Positions 37,548 through 47,469 are shown, numbered from the stretch's first letter. The stretch is 64,000 nucleotides of DNA from Pseudomonas syringae KCTC 12500 (GCF_000507185.2 NZ_AYTM02000002.1:3383501-3447500); one strand, 5' to 3'. A program made the numbers and translations. The notes: generated by a model not told the origin, from the letters alone.

Positions 37548-38252
37548 GGCGGTCGGCTTTGATGCCTGAAAAACGAAGCATTGAAGTGAAGTGCCGTTAT
37601 CTTCTCATGCGTGCCCGAACAGCCCGACGATTTTCTCTGCGGGTGGCGTCGAAAAAATCCATGTGGGGCGTTGGTCCGCCAGCTACCGTTGACTTTTTGC
37701 ACGTTTGCCACACGCTCTGCTGGAGCAAATTTGTGTCGTTTTGAGCTGTTGGTACGTAACTAACTATGGCTCATTATTTATATGTTGTCGTATGACTTAT
37801 GTCTGACCACTTCACATACTACGGTCACGCAAGTAGTCCAGGCATTCCTTGCATTGGCTTCAAGACATTCGCCACGAATGTGATCACTTACAGTGATACT
37901 TCTCCATTAAAGAAGCCCCTCTGGTGTGCTTAATGGAACCGCATAGCACACTGCGACACTCAGTTACTCAATTTTCCAGTAAATGCGGGCGATGAGTGTT
38001 TGCGATGAATGCCATTCAGCCAATTATAAGCGCTGCTTATTTTCAATATTCTCTCGGTGATAGCAACTGGCTGCTTTCTCGGATCTCTTCATTATCAGCA
38101 GGCTTTATCCATGATTGGATCAACCCGAAAAGTGGCTATTTGCCTTGTGAGTATCGGCTGATGGCGTTGGAGTCTGATAACAGTCCTGATGCCTGTAACT
38201 CCAGGGACGAATGTTCATCGCGTGCCGCAAGACGAACGTTCAGGAGGGCTTA
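37548..38252. other. Spacer between LacI gene and effector cluster
   Basis: About 700 bp without a supportable gene. It contains the hrp box at 37935-37962. A GTG-initiated 85-codon frame at 37996-38253 lies between that promoter and hopAG1, but no family or strong ribosome site supports it. The spacer is more AT-rich than core DNA, as is usual around acquired effector genes. Confidence 0.5.
37935..37962 (+). promoter_or_regulatory. Candidate hrp box (HrpL sigma-factor promoter) for hopAG1
   Basis: GGAACC at 37935-37940, a 15-bp spacer, then ACACTCA at 37956-37962. The consensus is GGAACC-N15/16-CCACNNA, so one base differs. It lies 290 bp before the hopAG1 start on the same strand. Confidence 0.75.
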
Positions 38253-40361
38253 ATGATAAATCCCGTAAAACACAATTTTAGTCACCTTGGGTTTTCAAAC
38301 GCTCAAAGTACCTCGGCACTGGGGCCTGCCAGTAATAAAGTGCCCAACTTTGTTTCGCGAGGGCGAGGCAAGGGAGTTCCAGTGGAGGAATTCAATACTG
38401 CCGAAGAGTGTCGTTTGGCGGGTCGGCAGGACAGCGTACTGGATTCGATAGACGGCAAAGAGTTCATGCGACTGCTGCAGAAGTACACGGCCTCTGAAAC
38501 AACCGAGGAGGAATTTGCGGACCTGAGGGCCTCCATACCGCGCTATTCCATTGAGTTGGCCAAGTCGGATCATCCTAAAGTGCTTTATCGGGGGATATCT
38601 CTGGATGATGAGGCGGCGTCGCTTTTACTGAATACCTCCAAGGGTTACCGCAGTCGCGAAATAGCCCATGGTCTTATTCACGGCCTGCGCGTGGTTAAAG
38701 GCGTTTACACCGCGACCGGGGTGGCCAGCGCCTCGACAGTGTCAGCTGTTTCGCAAGGCTTTGCGCTGGTGAACGCGAACAGGAAAAAAGAAACACCGGT
38801 TCTTTTTGTACTGAAAGCGATGCCTGCCGTTCCCGCGCTCAACCACAGTGGTGCAAAGGGTGTGACACTCAGTGAGAGCCGGTTGCCGTTATCGGTGGCC
38901 AGCAAGAGTGAACATGAAGTCATTCTGGATATCACCAACCGGTACGAAATTACGCAGGCTCGCCGGAGCGGTGAGTTCATTGTCGTCGACATGACTGTTT
39001 TAGGGCGGTCCAAGAGGGGAGGTGAATTCGCCCTCGTCGAGACTGACAAATGGAAACAACTCTCTGGCGCCAAGGGCTCTAATCCAGGTGGATTGTTTCA
39101 AGCGCCCAATGGCGTTAAGTGGTATGTAAAAACCAACCCGTCTGCCAATAGGCTTCGAAACGAGGTGCTTGCCTCCAGGCTGTACCGTGCCGCAGGAATC
39201 GATGTTCCTGACATAGAACTGGCGTCCCGCAAAGGCAAGCCCGCACTGATTTCAAAACTGATAGTAGGGAACCCCAAAGACCTCGATACGCTGGCAAAAA
39301 ATAGCCAGTTGAAGTGCGGCTTCGCAGTGGATGCCTGGCTGGCGAACTGGGATGTCATCGGTCTGACGGGTGACAATGTCATCTTCAATCACCGTAACAA
39401 ACCTGTGCGCATCGACCTTGGCGGTGCGCTGGTCTTCCGCGCCCAAGGGGAGCACAAGGGTAATCAGTTCGGTACCACGCCCATGGAGCTGGTCACGATG
39501 CTGTCTCGTGAAGATAATTCGTCCAGTCGTGCCTTCCGGAAAATCGAGCGTAATGACATCCGCGAGGGTATTGCAGCGATAGAAAAAATACCGGACGCGC
39601 GTATTGCAGCACTGTGCGCAGAACACGGCCCTGGCAATCACAGCGAACGCGTTGAGCTCGGCAAGAGACTGATCAGTCGGAAGAAGTGGCTGGTCGATAT
39701 GAAGCAAACGCTTCCTTATATTCATCGCCAAAAGAACGAGCGCGGCGATGTTGTCACTGTTAAAAAACCCACGTCACCCAGCGCGGTGGATACGTGGCGT
39801 GATCGATACGCAACAGCCGTTTTTGTACCTCACAGCGCTGTCCGTGGCAGCATGAACAACCTGCCGTTCAGATCATTTACACCCCCATCCACGATGGATG
39901 GCTGGCGCCGATTTACAACCCGGGCGGTCAACTTCACAGAGCCGGAATTTAAGCGTTCTCAGCACCTTGCTCCCGCCAGTGGAGCGATCATTTTTGAGCC
40001 CGACGGCAGGGTATGGATCACCGAGCCGACCAATCACCCGTTCGGCGCAACGCACGCTTTTCCCAAGGGAAAGCAGGATGCCGGTCTGAACTTGAGGACC
40101 AATGCACTCAAGGAAGTCTACGAAGAGACGGGGCTTCTGGTGGAATTCCACGGCTTTATCGGTGACTACGACCGAACAACATCCCGTACTCGTTATTACC
40201 TTGCCAAACGCATAGATGGCACACCGTCCGACATGGGCTTTGAATCTCAAAGCGTCAAGCTGGCAAACATTACCGAGGCCAAAAGACTGCTACCCAACGC
40301 CGTGGATATTGCCATCTTGCGAGACGCAGAACAGGCTTATCTAAAGGGCCCTTTCAAATGA
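38253..40361 (+). CDS. hopAG1: Type III effector HopAG1 (ART-like, kinase-like and Nudix regions)
   Basis: 702 residues from ATG 38253, which follows AGGAGGG; the frame is open from 38211. Injected by the type III system under HrpL control. Three regions are visible. (1) Residues about 105-245: ADP-ribosyltransferase-like pattern with LYRGIS (R113), a Ser/Thr strand (TATGVASAST, 152-161) and an E-x-E pair (E220, E222). (2) Residues about 275-470: kinase-like pattern with YVK (K293), NEVLASRLYRAAGIDVPDIE, NWDVIGLTGDNVIF (D367, N375) and VRIDLGG (D388). (3) Residues 570-700: Nudix fold with box G605-x5-L-x7-KEVYEETGL, where the canonical first Glu is Leu and Arg is Lys. Nudix content of HopAG1 is established; the other two regions are my motif reading. 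Confidence 0.9.
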   Translation: MINPVKHNFSHLGFSNAQSTSALGPASNKVPNFVSRGRGKGVPVEEFNTAEECRLAGRQDSVLDSIDGKEFMRLLQKYTASETTEEEFADLRASIPRYSIELAKSDHPKVLYRGISLDDEAASLLLNTSKGYRSREIAHGLIHGLRVVKGVYTATGVASASTVSAVSQGFALVNANRKKETPVLFVLKAMPAVPALNHSGAKGVTLSESRLPLSVASKSEHEVILDITNRYEITQARRSGEFIVVDMTVLGRSKRGGEFALVETDKWKQLSGAKGSNPGGLFQAPNGVKWYVKTNPSANRLRNEVLASRLYRAAGIDVPDIELASRKGKPALISKLIVGNPKDLDTLAKNSQLKCGFAVDAWLANWDVIGLTGDNVIFNHRNKPVRIDLGGALVFRAQGEHKGNQFGTTPMELVTMLSREDNSSSRAFRKIERNDIREGIAAIEKIPDARIAALCAEHGPGNHSERVELGKRLISRKKWLVDMKQTLPYIHRQKNERGDVVTVKKPTSPSAVDTWRDRYATAVFVPHSAVRGSMNNLPFRSFTPPSTMDGWRRFTTRAVNFTEPEFKRSQHLAPASGAIIFEPDGRVWITEPTNHPFGATHAFPKGKQDAGLNLRTNALKEVYEETGLLVEFHGFIGDYDRTTSRTRYYLAKRIDGTPSDMGFESQSVKLANITEAKRLLPNAVDIAILRDAEQAYLKGPFK

Positions 40362-40404
40362 ATTTCATCTGCTTGAACGCGTAAAGACGATAAAGAGGAT
40401 TTCT

Positions 40405-40433
40405 GAAACCCTGCACAAAACCCCGTTCACCCA
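40405..40433 (+). promoter_or_regulatory. Possible degenerate hrp box for hopAH1
   Basis: GAAACC at 40405-40410, a 16-bp spacer and TCACCCA at 40427-40433 match the HrpL consensus with one mismatch in each half, 34 bp before hopAH1. This is weak; read-through from the hopAG1 promoter is an alternative. Confidence 0.35.
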
Positions 40434-40466
40434 AACGCGTTACCTCCACAAAAAAGGAGTAATGAA

Positions 40467-41750
40467 ATGAGCATGAATACCTCTGTAAGCAACAACAGCC
40501 CGGGGTGGTCGCCTGTCTCACCGGGCGACCAGGCTCCGAGTCCGGACTATTCAGGTAAATCGTCGAGCAATGCCGTGCACTTTCTTCCTCCGGAAAGTAC
40601 CCAGCGCTCGCCGAACACGGTGAGTTGGGGGAATGGCGCGCCGACAACCGCCACCACCGGGAATGGACGAGCAGGAGGGGGCGATCAAAGTGACTTGATC
40701 GAGGCGTTGACGACGCTGATTCAGGCGCTGCTGAAACGCTTGCTCGGTGATTCTTCCGCAAGTAACTCTTCTGCAAATAACCCTTCCGAGAACCCGTCCC
40801 CTGCTTCGTCCGGGCCAGGTCGGGCTTCTGCTTCTCCCGGCGGTGCTGCCAGTTCGACGCCAGACTCAGGACTGTCTGAGCCGTCAAATCAAGCCCAACC
40901 GTTCAATAACACTGGCTTGGGTTCTCATGGCGGCGCGAATACGGTTCCTGACCGGATTGCGTCTCCTGAGGCAGCGCAAAAAATGGTCGAAGACGTGAAA
41001 AATGCCGGAGGGGAAACACTTCGCATCCAGATGACCCATGACCAGATCAATGACCCGGCGCAAATGGCCAAACTCAAGGCGATGGTCGATGTCGGCGACA
41101 AACAAGGGGTCAAGATTCAGTTTACGTTTCGTGACAACGCCAATGGCGGTGGTGGCAATGTCTTGTCCGGCGACAAGCTCAAACAAGCCGCCGACGATGT
41201 CAAAAACGTGGTGTCTGCCCTTGGAAACCATCCGAGTTTTGTACTCGATACGTTCAATGAGGGCGGCAAGAGTGCCACTCAAGGTTGGGCCGATATGCAG
41301 AGCACGTTGATCAAGTCAGCCCGCGACGCAGGTTACAAAGGCGACATCGTTCTGGAGGACAGCAATTGGGGTGGTGGTCTGACAGCCGGCGGGGAAAGCG
41401 GACTGGTCAAATACGCTGATCAGTTGAAAGCCGCCAACGGCAGCAACAACCCTGGCCTGATCGGCAGCATCCATGAGTACGCCAGCGGTGCCGATGCCTC
41501 CTCACGTTTGTCATCGGAGATCAAGGCGCTTACGAGCGCGGGCTTCAAGCCGCAAATCGGTGAAGTCGGTAACGCCAACTGGACCGGAGGCGGTAACTTC
41601 GAACAGCGCGACGGCGCCAACCAGGCCGTGAAAGACAACATGGGCGCCCTGAAAGCGGCCGGCGCCGATGTGCTGCCATGGATGGACCAGTTCGAGAACG
41701 GCAAGATCAAACACAATGTCGGTTTCTCGAAAGGCGATCAGTTTTCCTGA
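40467..41750 (+). CDS. hopAH1: Type III secreted HopAH1: harpin-like tail and GH5-like domain
   Basis: 427 residues, GGAG ribosome site. Residues 1-160 are Ser/Pro/Gly/Asn-rich, with one amphipathic segment DLIEALTTLIQALLKRLLGD (76-95) like those in harpins. The whole protein lacks Cys. Residues about 165-427 form a clan GH-A (GH5-like) barrel with FNEGG (acid/base E265), HEY (H336), QIGEVGN (nucleophile E366) and PWMDQF (W405). It may therefore act on plant wall polysaccharide (cellulose or mannan) as a secreted helper, by analogy with HrpW and HopAK1. The identity as HopAH1 rests on the conserved AG1-AH1-AI1 order; enzymatic activity is inference. Confidence 0.88.
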   Translation: MSMNTSVSNNSPGWSPVSPGDQAPSPDYSGKSSSNAVHFLPPESTQRSPNTVSWGNGAPTTATTGNGRAGGGDQSDLIEALTTLIQALLKRLLGDSSASNSSANNPSENPSPASSGPGRASASPGGAASSTPDSGLSEPSNQAQPFNNTGLGSHGGANTVPDRIASPEAAQKMVEDVKNAGGETLRIQMTHDQINDPAQMAKLKAMVDVGDKQGVKIQFTFRDNANGGGGNVLSGDKLKQAADDVKNVVSALGNHPSFVLDTFNEGGKSATQGWADMQSTLIKSARDAGYKGDIVLEDSNWGGGLTAGGESGLVKYADQLKAANGSNNPGLIGSIHEYASGADASSRLSSEIKALTSAGFKPQIGEVGNANWTGGGNFEQRDGANQAVKDNMGALKAAGADVLPWMDQFENGKIKHNVGFSKGDQFS

Positions 41751-41761
41751 TCCTGTTTCAT

Positions 41762-41789
41762 GGAACCTGATTTGTCTGTTGACCACTCA
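41762..41789 (+). promoter_or_regulatory. Perfect hrp box for hopAI1
   Basis: GGAACC (41762-41767), 15-bp spacer, CCACTCA (41783-41789): an exact match to the HrpL consensus. It lies 12 bp after the hopAH1 stop and 126 bp before hopAI1, which gives hopAI1 its own promoter. Confidence 0.92.
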
Positions 41790-41915
41790 GCGGGCAGCTA
41801 TCTGTGAGGTCGTCAACGACCAGTGCAGAGCGGCGAGTTGGAGAGGTTGCACAGATGCTGCGCTGTCTGCGCAACCCCCTTTTTTCATGACCGATAAGTA
41901 GCAGGTATAAAAGCT

Positions 41916-42719
41916 ATGCCTATCAACAGACCCGCCTTCAATTTAAAACTCAATACGGCCATTGCCCAGCCGACTTTGAAGAAGGATGCAGGTGCGGAAT
42001 TGCGCCGTTTGAATCAGAGCGAAGTGCGTGCCAACACACAGACACGTTTTGCCGTTAATCACCGTGCCCCCACTTATGACGTCGCGCAAAGCGCGCTGGG
42101 TGAAAATCACGGTGGCTGGACTGCCGCCAATCATTTCAAGATGACGGGGTCTGAGGTCTTCATCCATATGGATCGCCTGGAGCCGAACTGCAAGGGGGAG
42201 TTTGCCGGAGACAAGATCCACCTCAGCGTTGCACCTGAGGATGTACCGGATGCATTCAATGCGATAGGCAAAATACTGCAGGCGAGCGACAGCCCGGTTG
42301 ACTCGTGGAAAGTGACTGACATGAAATGCCTGCAAGCAGAGATGCCGGCGGCAAAGCAGCGCGTGGCGCTGGGCGCTCAGTTCACGATCTACGCCAAGCC
42401 CGACCGTGAAGACAACACCTACAGCCCAGAGTACATGGGCAAAATGAGGGGGATGATCAGCAGTATCGAACAGGAGCTGAGCGCCGCCGGTGTAAGGCAG
42501 AGCAGCCATCGCCCGGACTCCGATGTCTCCCCGGGGCACTGGAGCTATGCGTCTTATCGCAATGAGCATAAAAGCAACAGATCAGGGACTTCCAATCAGC
42601 ACAGGAACCTGGAGGCCGAGCCTTTTTTCCAGTTGGTCTCATTCTCTGACGGGGCTTCAGGGTCATCCAGGTCCAGCGCTGACCATCAGGCCTTGCTGCC
42701 GCCGCCGTGGGCCCGGTAA
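41916..42719 (+). CDS. hopAI1: Type III effector HopAI1, phosphothreonine lyase (OspF/SpvC family)
   Basis: 267 residues. It removes the phosphothreonine phosphate of plant MAP kinases (MPK3/4/6) by beta-elimination, blocking immune signalling (established for HopAI1). Visible: the N-terminal MAPK docking-type start (MPINRPAFNLKLN), the catalytic block GEFAGDKIHLSVAPEDV (Lys100, His102, equivalent to the SpvC Lys/His pair), WKVTDMK, and GAQFTIYAKPD with the phosphate-binding basic residues. The last 60 residues are Ser/Arg-rich and extend beyond the SpvC core. No stops or frameshifts, so the gene looks intact, unlike the truncated allele known in DC3000. Confidence 0.93.
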   Translation: MPINRPAFNLKLNTAIAQPTLKKDAGAELRRLNQSEVRANTQTRFAVNHRAPTYDVAQSALGENHGGWTAANHFKMTGSEVFIHMDRLEPNCKGEFAGDKIHLSVAPEDVPDAFNAIGKILQASDSPVDSWKVTDMKCLQAEMPAAKQRVALGAQFTIYAKPDREDNTYSPEYMGKMRGMISSIEQELSAAGVRQSSHRPDSDVSPGHWSYASYRNEHKSNRSGTSNQHRNLEAEPFFQLVSFSDGASGSSRSSADHQALLPPPWAR

Positions 42720-42819
42720 GGCTGTTTTTCTGAGCACTGCCTTTGCCGTGCGCCCGGGGTTTCTGTCGTGAAACGTGAGTGTCGAAAGAAACGCTGGCTG
42801 CACGGCGACAGCTTCGGGT

Positions 42820-43896
42820 TCACCGGTGCAGGATCGCCTGATGAATCTCCTGCAGCGGAATGATCCGCTGCGCCGCGTTCAGTTTGATCGCTTCCTTGGG
42901 CATGCCGAACACCACGCAGCTGGCTTCGTCCTGAGCCACTGTCGCGCTGCCGGCGTCGAGCATTTCCTTGAGCCCGCGTGCGCCGTCGTCGCCCATGCCG
43001 GTCATGATGATGCCGGTGGCGTTCTTGCCGGCGAATTTGGCCACCGAACGGAACAGCACGTCCACCGAAGGACGATGGCGGTTGACCAGCGGGCCGTCGA
43101 TGACCTGGACGTGGTAGTAGGCGCCGCTGCGCGTGACCATCATGTGTTTACCGCCGGGGGCGATCAGCGCGAGGCCGGGCAGGATGCGGTCGTTGTTTCT
43201 GGCCTCGCGCACCTCGATCTGACTCAGGCTGTTCAGGCGTTCGGCGAACGATGCGGTGAATTTCTCCGGCATGTGCTGGACGATGACCATGCCCGGGCAC
43301 ACGCGAGGCAGGGCCGTAAGCACCGCTTCGAGTGCCTGTGTACCGCCTGTCGAGGTGCCGATGGCGACGATGCGTTCAGTGGTCTGCGCCATGGCATGGC
43401 CGCTGGCAGCTGGCAGAATGGCATCGGCGGTCAGTTTGCTGGCCGGGGTCAGCACCGGGGCGGCGGTGCGCTTGCCGAGGTTTCTGACGTTGGAGTTGGC
43501 TGCTGCGCGTACTGCTGCAACCAGCTCGGCAGCCGAATCGATGAGGAAGTTCTTCAGGCCGGTGGTGGGCTTGGTGATGATTTCCACCGCCCCGGCAGAC
43601 AGCGCCTGCAATGAGGTTTCCGCGCCTTTCTGGGTCAGCGACGAGCAGATCACCACCGGTGTCGGCCGCTCGCTCATGATCTTCTTGAGAAAGGTGATGC
43701 CGTCCATGCGCGGCATTTCCACGTCCAGCACAATGACGTCCGGCCACTCCTGAGCGAGCTTGCTCATGGCGAATATCGGGTCTGACGCCGCACCCATGAC
43801 ATGAATGTCGGGGGTATCGTTGAGAATGGCCACCAGTACCTGACGAACTACAGCCGAATCATCGACCAGCAGTACGCTGATTTTTTTGTTTGGCAT
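42820..43896 (-). CDS. cheB: Chemotaxis methylesterase/glutaminase CheB
   Basis: 358 residues: response-regulator receiver ([11 protein letters not shown]; phospho-acceptor D58 in [13 protein letters not shown]), linker, and the C-terminal esterase domain with [12 protein letters not shown] (catalytic Ser), [17 protein letters not shown] (His) and [10 protein letters not shown] (Asp). It removes methyl groups from chemoreceptors for adaptation. Last gene of the che operon and convergent with hopAI1; it overlaps cheD by 38 nt. Confidence 0.95.
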   Translation of the reverse strand: MPNKKISVLLVDDSAVVRQVLVAILNDTPDIHVMGAASDPIFAMSKLAQEWPDVIVLDVEMPRMDGITFLKKIMSERPTPVVICSSLTQKGAETSLQALSAGAVEIITKPTTGLKNFLIDSAAELVAAVRAAANSNVRNLGKRTAAPVLTPASKLTADAILPAASGHAMAQTTERIVAIGTSTGGTQALEAVLTALPRVCPGMVIVQHMPEKFTASFAERLNSLSQIEVREARNNDRILPGLALIAPGGKHMMVTRSGAYYHVQVIDGPLVNRHRPSVDVLFRSVAKFAGKNATGIIMTGMGDDGARGLKEMLDAGSATVAQDEASCVVFGMPKEAIKLNAAQRIIPLQEIHQAILHR

Positions 43897-44392
43897 CTTT
43901 TTCCATTGCTTCCATTGGTTGGTGCCTGACCCATACGTTTCCGTCCCACAGGTCGAAGATGATGCTGCGATGGCCGGTGCTGCCCAGGTCCTGAGCCATC
44001 AGTTTCAGGCGGTTCTGTTCGGCCAGCGCAAGTGCCGCGTGAACGTTGCTGTCAGCGACGTTCTGCATGTGCAGGTCATGGCGATGAGCAGGAAACATTT
44101 CGCCGCCACCGAACAGCTTGACCTGATATTCCTCGGGCAGGGTGCCATTGGCCAGCGCATGGCGAATGAGTATTTCCATCGCCTCGTCAGCGTACCTGCC
44201 GTCCAGTGGCTGATGCCGGCGTATGCGCCCGGGCAGCATGAAGTGGCACATGCCGCCAATACGCCGCCACGGATGCCAGAAGGTAATCGCCACGCATGAA
44301 CCCAGCAACGTGCGCAGGCGAGTCGGCCGGGTCTGAAAGACCACTTCGCCAGGCCCGAGCACTATTTCGGCGACACCCACAGGCGTGTTCAT
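43859..44392 (-). CDS. cheD: Chemoreceptor glutamine deamidase CheD
   Basis: 177 residues with the CheD catalytic Cys and His in [20 protein letters not shown] (C33) and CHFMLPGR (H50). It deamidates receptor glutamines and can bind CheY-P-type phosphatases in other bacteria. It overlaps cheR by 4 nt upstream and cheB downstream. Confidence 0.93.
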   Translation of the reverse strand: MNTPVGVAEIVLGPGEVVFQTRPTRLRTLLGSCVAITFWHPWRRIGGMCHFMLPGRIRRHQPLDGRYADEAMEILIRHALANGTLPEEYQVKLFGGGEMFPAHRHDLHMQNVADSNVHAALALAEQNRLKLMAQDLGSTGHRSIIFDLWDGNVWVRHQPMEAMEKDAKQKNQRTAGR

Positions 44393-45198
44393 GGTTTGCG
44401 GTAAATCGAAGGGGAGACCATTTTCAACATGTCATTTATACCGTTCAGGCTTTCTGAGTGGCTGATGATGAAATAGCCTCCTGGCTTGAGACGCGGGATC
44501 AACCGCGCGACCACTTTGCTTTTGGTTTCCTGATCGAAATAGATCATCACGTTGCGCAGGAAAATGACGTCGAACTCGCCCAGCTCGGGCAGGGTGTCAT
44601 TGAGATTGACCTGCACGAAACTGACCCGGCTGCGCAACGACTTGTCGATCAGAAAGGTCCCTTCCTGGCGACCTATGCCTTTCAGACAGTATTTGAACAG
44701 CAAAGGTTGCGGCAACGTTTCGGTGCGCTCCAGAGGGTAGTGACCGCTGCGCGCCTTGCTCAGCACGCGCGTGCTGATGTCCGAACCGACCACTTCCCAA
44801 GGCGTGGTGCCCAGTTGTTCGGCCAGTGTCATCGCCAGGCTGTAGGGCTCTTCGCCAGACGAACTGGCGGCGCTCCAGATACGGAACATTTTGCCGTGTG
44901 TCACCTTAGGCAGCACCTGCTGACGCAGAAAATCGAAGTGCTTGGGTTCGCGGAAGAAGTACGTTTCGTTGGTGGTCAGCAGGTCCAGCGCCACTTGCAG
45001 CTCGCCGTTGCGCTGATCGTTCATGATCAGCTTGAAATACTCGCCATAGCTGTCCAGCTCGTAATGCTTGAGACGCTTGAACAGGCGGCCGGCGACCAGC
45101 GCTTTCTTGGCCAGCGTCAGTTTGATGCCCGCGGCGTTGTACAGCCAGTTCTGGAACTGGCCGAATTCGCGATCGGTGAGCGACGCTGTATCAGGCAT
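44389..45198 (-). CDS. cheR: Chemotaxis methyltransferase CheR
   Basis: 269 residues: N-terminal helical domain, then the SAM-binding domain with RIWSAASSSGEEPYSLAMTL and IFLRNVMIYFDQETK. Methylates glutamates of chemoreceptors. Upstream cheW ends 9 bp away. Confidence 0.95.
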   Translation of the reverse strand: MPDTASLTDREFGQFQNWLYNAAGIKLTLAKKALVAGRLFKRLKHYELDSYGEYFKLIMNDQRNGELQVALDLLTTNETYFFREPKHFDFLRQQVLPKVTHGKMFRIWSAASSSGEEPYSLAMTLAEQLGTTPWEVVGSDISTRVLSKARSGHYPLERTETLPQPLLFKYCLKGIGRQEGTFLIDKSLRSRVSFVQVNLNDTLPELGEFDVIFLRNVMIYFDQETKSKVVARLIPRLKPGGYFIISHSESLNGINDMLKMVSPSIYRKP

Positions 45199-45207
45199 GT
45201 GCAGACC

Positions 45208-45783
45208 TCACGTCGCGTCGACGTCGGTCGGCAGCGACTGGCTTGCCTCGGCGAGGCTGGACATTTCATCGATGGACAACACGCGGTCGACCTCAAGAAC
45301 GATCACGAACTTGCCGTCGACCTTGGCCATGCCGCTGATGAAGTCGGCGCGAATTCGCGCACCGAAGTTCGGCGGCGGCTCGATCTGCGACGCCGGAATC
45401 TCCAGCACCGCCGAGACATTGTCGACCAGCAGGCCGACGTCCTGCGGCTGGCCGTCCTCGCTGTTGGCCTCGATGATGATCACGCACGAGCGCCGGGTGA
45501 TGGCCGAGTTCTGCCGCCCGAAACGCGCCGACAGATCAACCACCGGCACCACCGCACCGCGCAGGTTGATCACCCCGCGCACGAAGGCGGGCATCATCGG
45601 CACCACTGTCAGGCTGCCGTACTCGATGATTTCCTTGATGCCCAGAATGCCGATGGCGAACATCTCGCCACCGAGCATGAAAGTCAGGTACTGCGCCTCT
45701 TCTTCGACCGTCGCTGCGGCCTGCCGAGTCGTGACCAATGAGCCCATGTCGTTCTCCCCTGGAGTCTCTATCGAAGCCGGCAA
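45208..45783 (-). CDS. cheW: Chemotaxis adaptor CheW
   Basis: 191 residues, CheW fold throughout: YLTFMLGGEMFAIGILGIKE, MPAFVRGVINLRGAVVPVVD, VGLLVDNVSAVLEIPASQIE. It couples receptors to CheA. It has an N-terminal extension of about 25 residues and a 15-residue tail compared with E. coli CheW. The stop is followed at once by the MCP gene. Confidence 0.95.
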   Translation of the reverse strand: MPASIETPGENDMGSLVTTRQAAATVEEEAQYLTFMLGGEMFAIGILGIKEIIEYGSLTVVPMMPAFVRGVINLRGAVVPVVDLSARFGRQNSAITRRSCVIIIEANSEDGQPQDVGLLVDNVSAVLEIPASQIEPPPNFGARIRADFISGMAKVDGKFVIVLEVDRVLSIDEMSSLAEASQSLPTDVDAT

Positions 45784-47439
45784 TCAGAAACGGGTAAATT
45801 CCGATTCGTCCGGTGCGCCCGCCATGCTTTGCGCAAATGCCTTGCGCGGAGCCTGTTGCGGTGGCCGCGGAGGCTGACGGTTCGGGCTGTTGCGGTTGTC
45901 GAAAGTAGCGCTCTGTGCGACGGCCCTTGGCGATGCGTCGAGGGTGAAGAAACTCATGGCCTGTTGCAGTTGTTCGGCCTGGCTGCTCATTTCTTCCGCA
46001 GTAGCCGCCAGTTCTTCGCTGCTCGATGCGTTTTGCTGGGTGACCTGGTTGAGCTGGGTCATGGCAGTGTTGATCTGCGCCACACCGGCTGCCTGCTCTT
46101 CCGACGCGGCACTGATTTCCTGCACAAGGTCGGAGGTCTTGTTGATCGAAGGCACCATCTCGTCCAGCAACTTGCCGGCCTTCTCGGCCATGTCCACGCT
46201 GCTCGACGACAGCTCGCCGATTTCCTGCGCGGCCACCTGGCTGCGTTCGGCCAGCTTGCGCACCTCGGCGGCCACTACTGCGAAACCCTTACCATGTTCG
46301 CCGGCACGGGCGGCTTCGATGGCGGCATTGAGGGCGAGCAGGTTGGTCTGGTAAGCGATGTCATCGATGATGCTGATGCGCTGGGCGATTTTCTTCATCG
46401 CCACGACGGTCTGCTGCACCGATTCGCCGCCATCGGTGGCTTCTTTGGCGGCCTTGCTGGCCATGCCATCGGTGACTTTGGCGTTCTCGGTGTTCTGGTT
46501 GATGCTGGCGCTCATCTGCTCGACCGATGCGCTGGTCTCTTCGACACTGGCGGCCTGCTCGCTGGTGGCCTGGCTCATCGACTGCGCGGTGGCACTGACT
46601 TCTTCCGAGGCGCTGGCCAGGTTGTCGGCGGCGTTACGCACTTCGCCGATGATGTGCGACAGCTTGCCGACCATGTTGCGCATGGCGTTGAGCACCATGC
46701 CGGTCTCGTCCTTGGAGCCGTGGCCGATGTGGGCGTTGAGATTGCCTTCTGCCAATTGCTCGGCGGCCGTTGCGGCCTCTTTCAGCGGGCGGGAAATGAT
46801 CCGGGCGATGAACAGCGCCAGACCCAGGCCAATCAACAAAGCTACAACCAGTACCACGATGATCGAGATACGGGAGGTTTCGTACAGGCTGGTGCCTTTG
46901 TTGCCAGCGATAGTCGCGCCAGCTTCATTCAGCTCGACCATTTTTTGCAATTGAGTGGTCACTTCATCGAAATGCGTCTTGGATTCGCCCTTGAGCAACG
47001 CCCGCGCCTGAGCCTCCAGGTTTTGGCGTGACTGATCGAACAGGTCGTTGCTGACCTTCAAGTAGGCGGCCCATGACGCGCTCACACTATTGAACAACTG
47101 ACGATCGTCATCACTGGAAATCAACTTGTCGTAAATGGCCAGTCGCGCTTCAAACTGCTTGCGCGCTTCTGCAGCCTCAAGCTCCATCTGAGCTTTTTCC
47201 GGGGCAGCGTCTGCGGCGATATGACGGTTTTCCTTAAGCCTGTAGTTGGCGGCGAAGAAGCGCATGCCCGCGGCCGCACGCATCGACGGCATCCAGTTTT
47301 CCTTGATGTCCTGAGCGGCCTGGTTGACCTGGCCGAGCTGGAGGATGGCAAAGACTCCCATGGCAGCGGTCAACGCCAGAACCACCAGAAACGAGGTAAT
47401 CAGCTTGGTGGAAATCTTCAGATCGTAGAACCATTTCAT
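45784..47439 (-). CDS. Chemoreceptor (MCP) of the che operon
   Basis: 551 residues: transmembrane helix ([20 protein letters not shown]), 4HB-type periplasmic sensor (about 35-185), second helix ([20 protein letters not shown]), HAMP, and the signalling domain with [20 protein letters not shown]. Pro/Arg-rich tail ending SEFTRF, a possible CheR/CheB tether. Within the operon and adjacent to cheW and cheA. Confidence 0.93.
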   Translation of the reverse strand: MKWFYDLKISTKLITSFLVVLALTAAMGVFAILQLGQVNQAAQDIKENWMPSMRAAAGMRFFAANYRLKENRHIAADAAPEKAQMELEAAEARKQFEARLAIYDKLISSDDDRQLFNSVSASWAAYLKVSNDLFDQSRQNLEAQARALLKGESKTHFDEVTTQLQKMVELNEAGATIAGNKGTSLYETSRISIIVVLVVALLIGLGLALFIARIISRPLKEAATAAEQLAEGNLNAHIGHGSKDETGMVLNAMRNMVGKLSHIIGEVRNAADNLASASEEVSATAQSMSQATSEQAASVEETSASVEQMSASINQNTENAKVTDGMASKAAKEATDGGESVQQTVVAMKKIAQRISIIDDIAYQTNLLALNAAIEAARAGEHGKGFAVVAAEVRKLAERSQVAAQEIGELSSSSVDMAEKAGKLLDEMVPSINKTSDLVQEISAASEEQAAGVAQINTAMTQLNQVTQQNASSSEELAATAEEMSSQAEQLQQAMSFFTLDASPRAVAQSATFDNRNSPNRQPPRPPQQAPRKAFAQSMAGAPDESEFTRF

Positions 47440-47469
47440 TGAAGTAACTCCTTGGGAATTGCGAATCCG

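Noticed and set aside
37996..38253. 85-codon ORF before hopAG1 as an effector chaperone
   Set aside because: GTG start, no Shine-Dalgarno sequence, not acidic like type III chaperones, and not recognisable.
45829..47031. 400-codon plus-strand ORF over the MCP gene
   Set aside because: Antisense of a complete chemoreceptor; no independent support.
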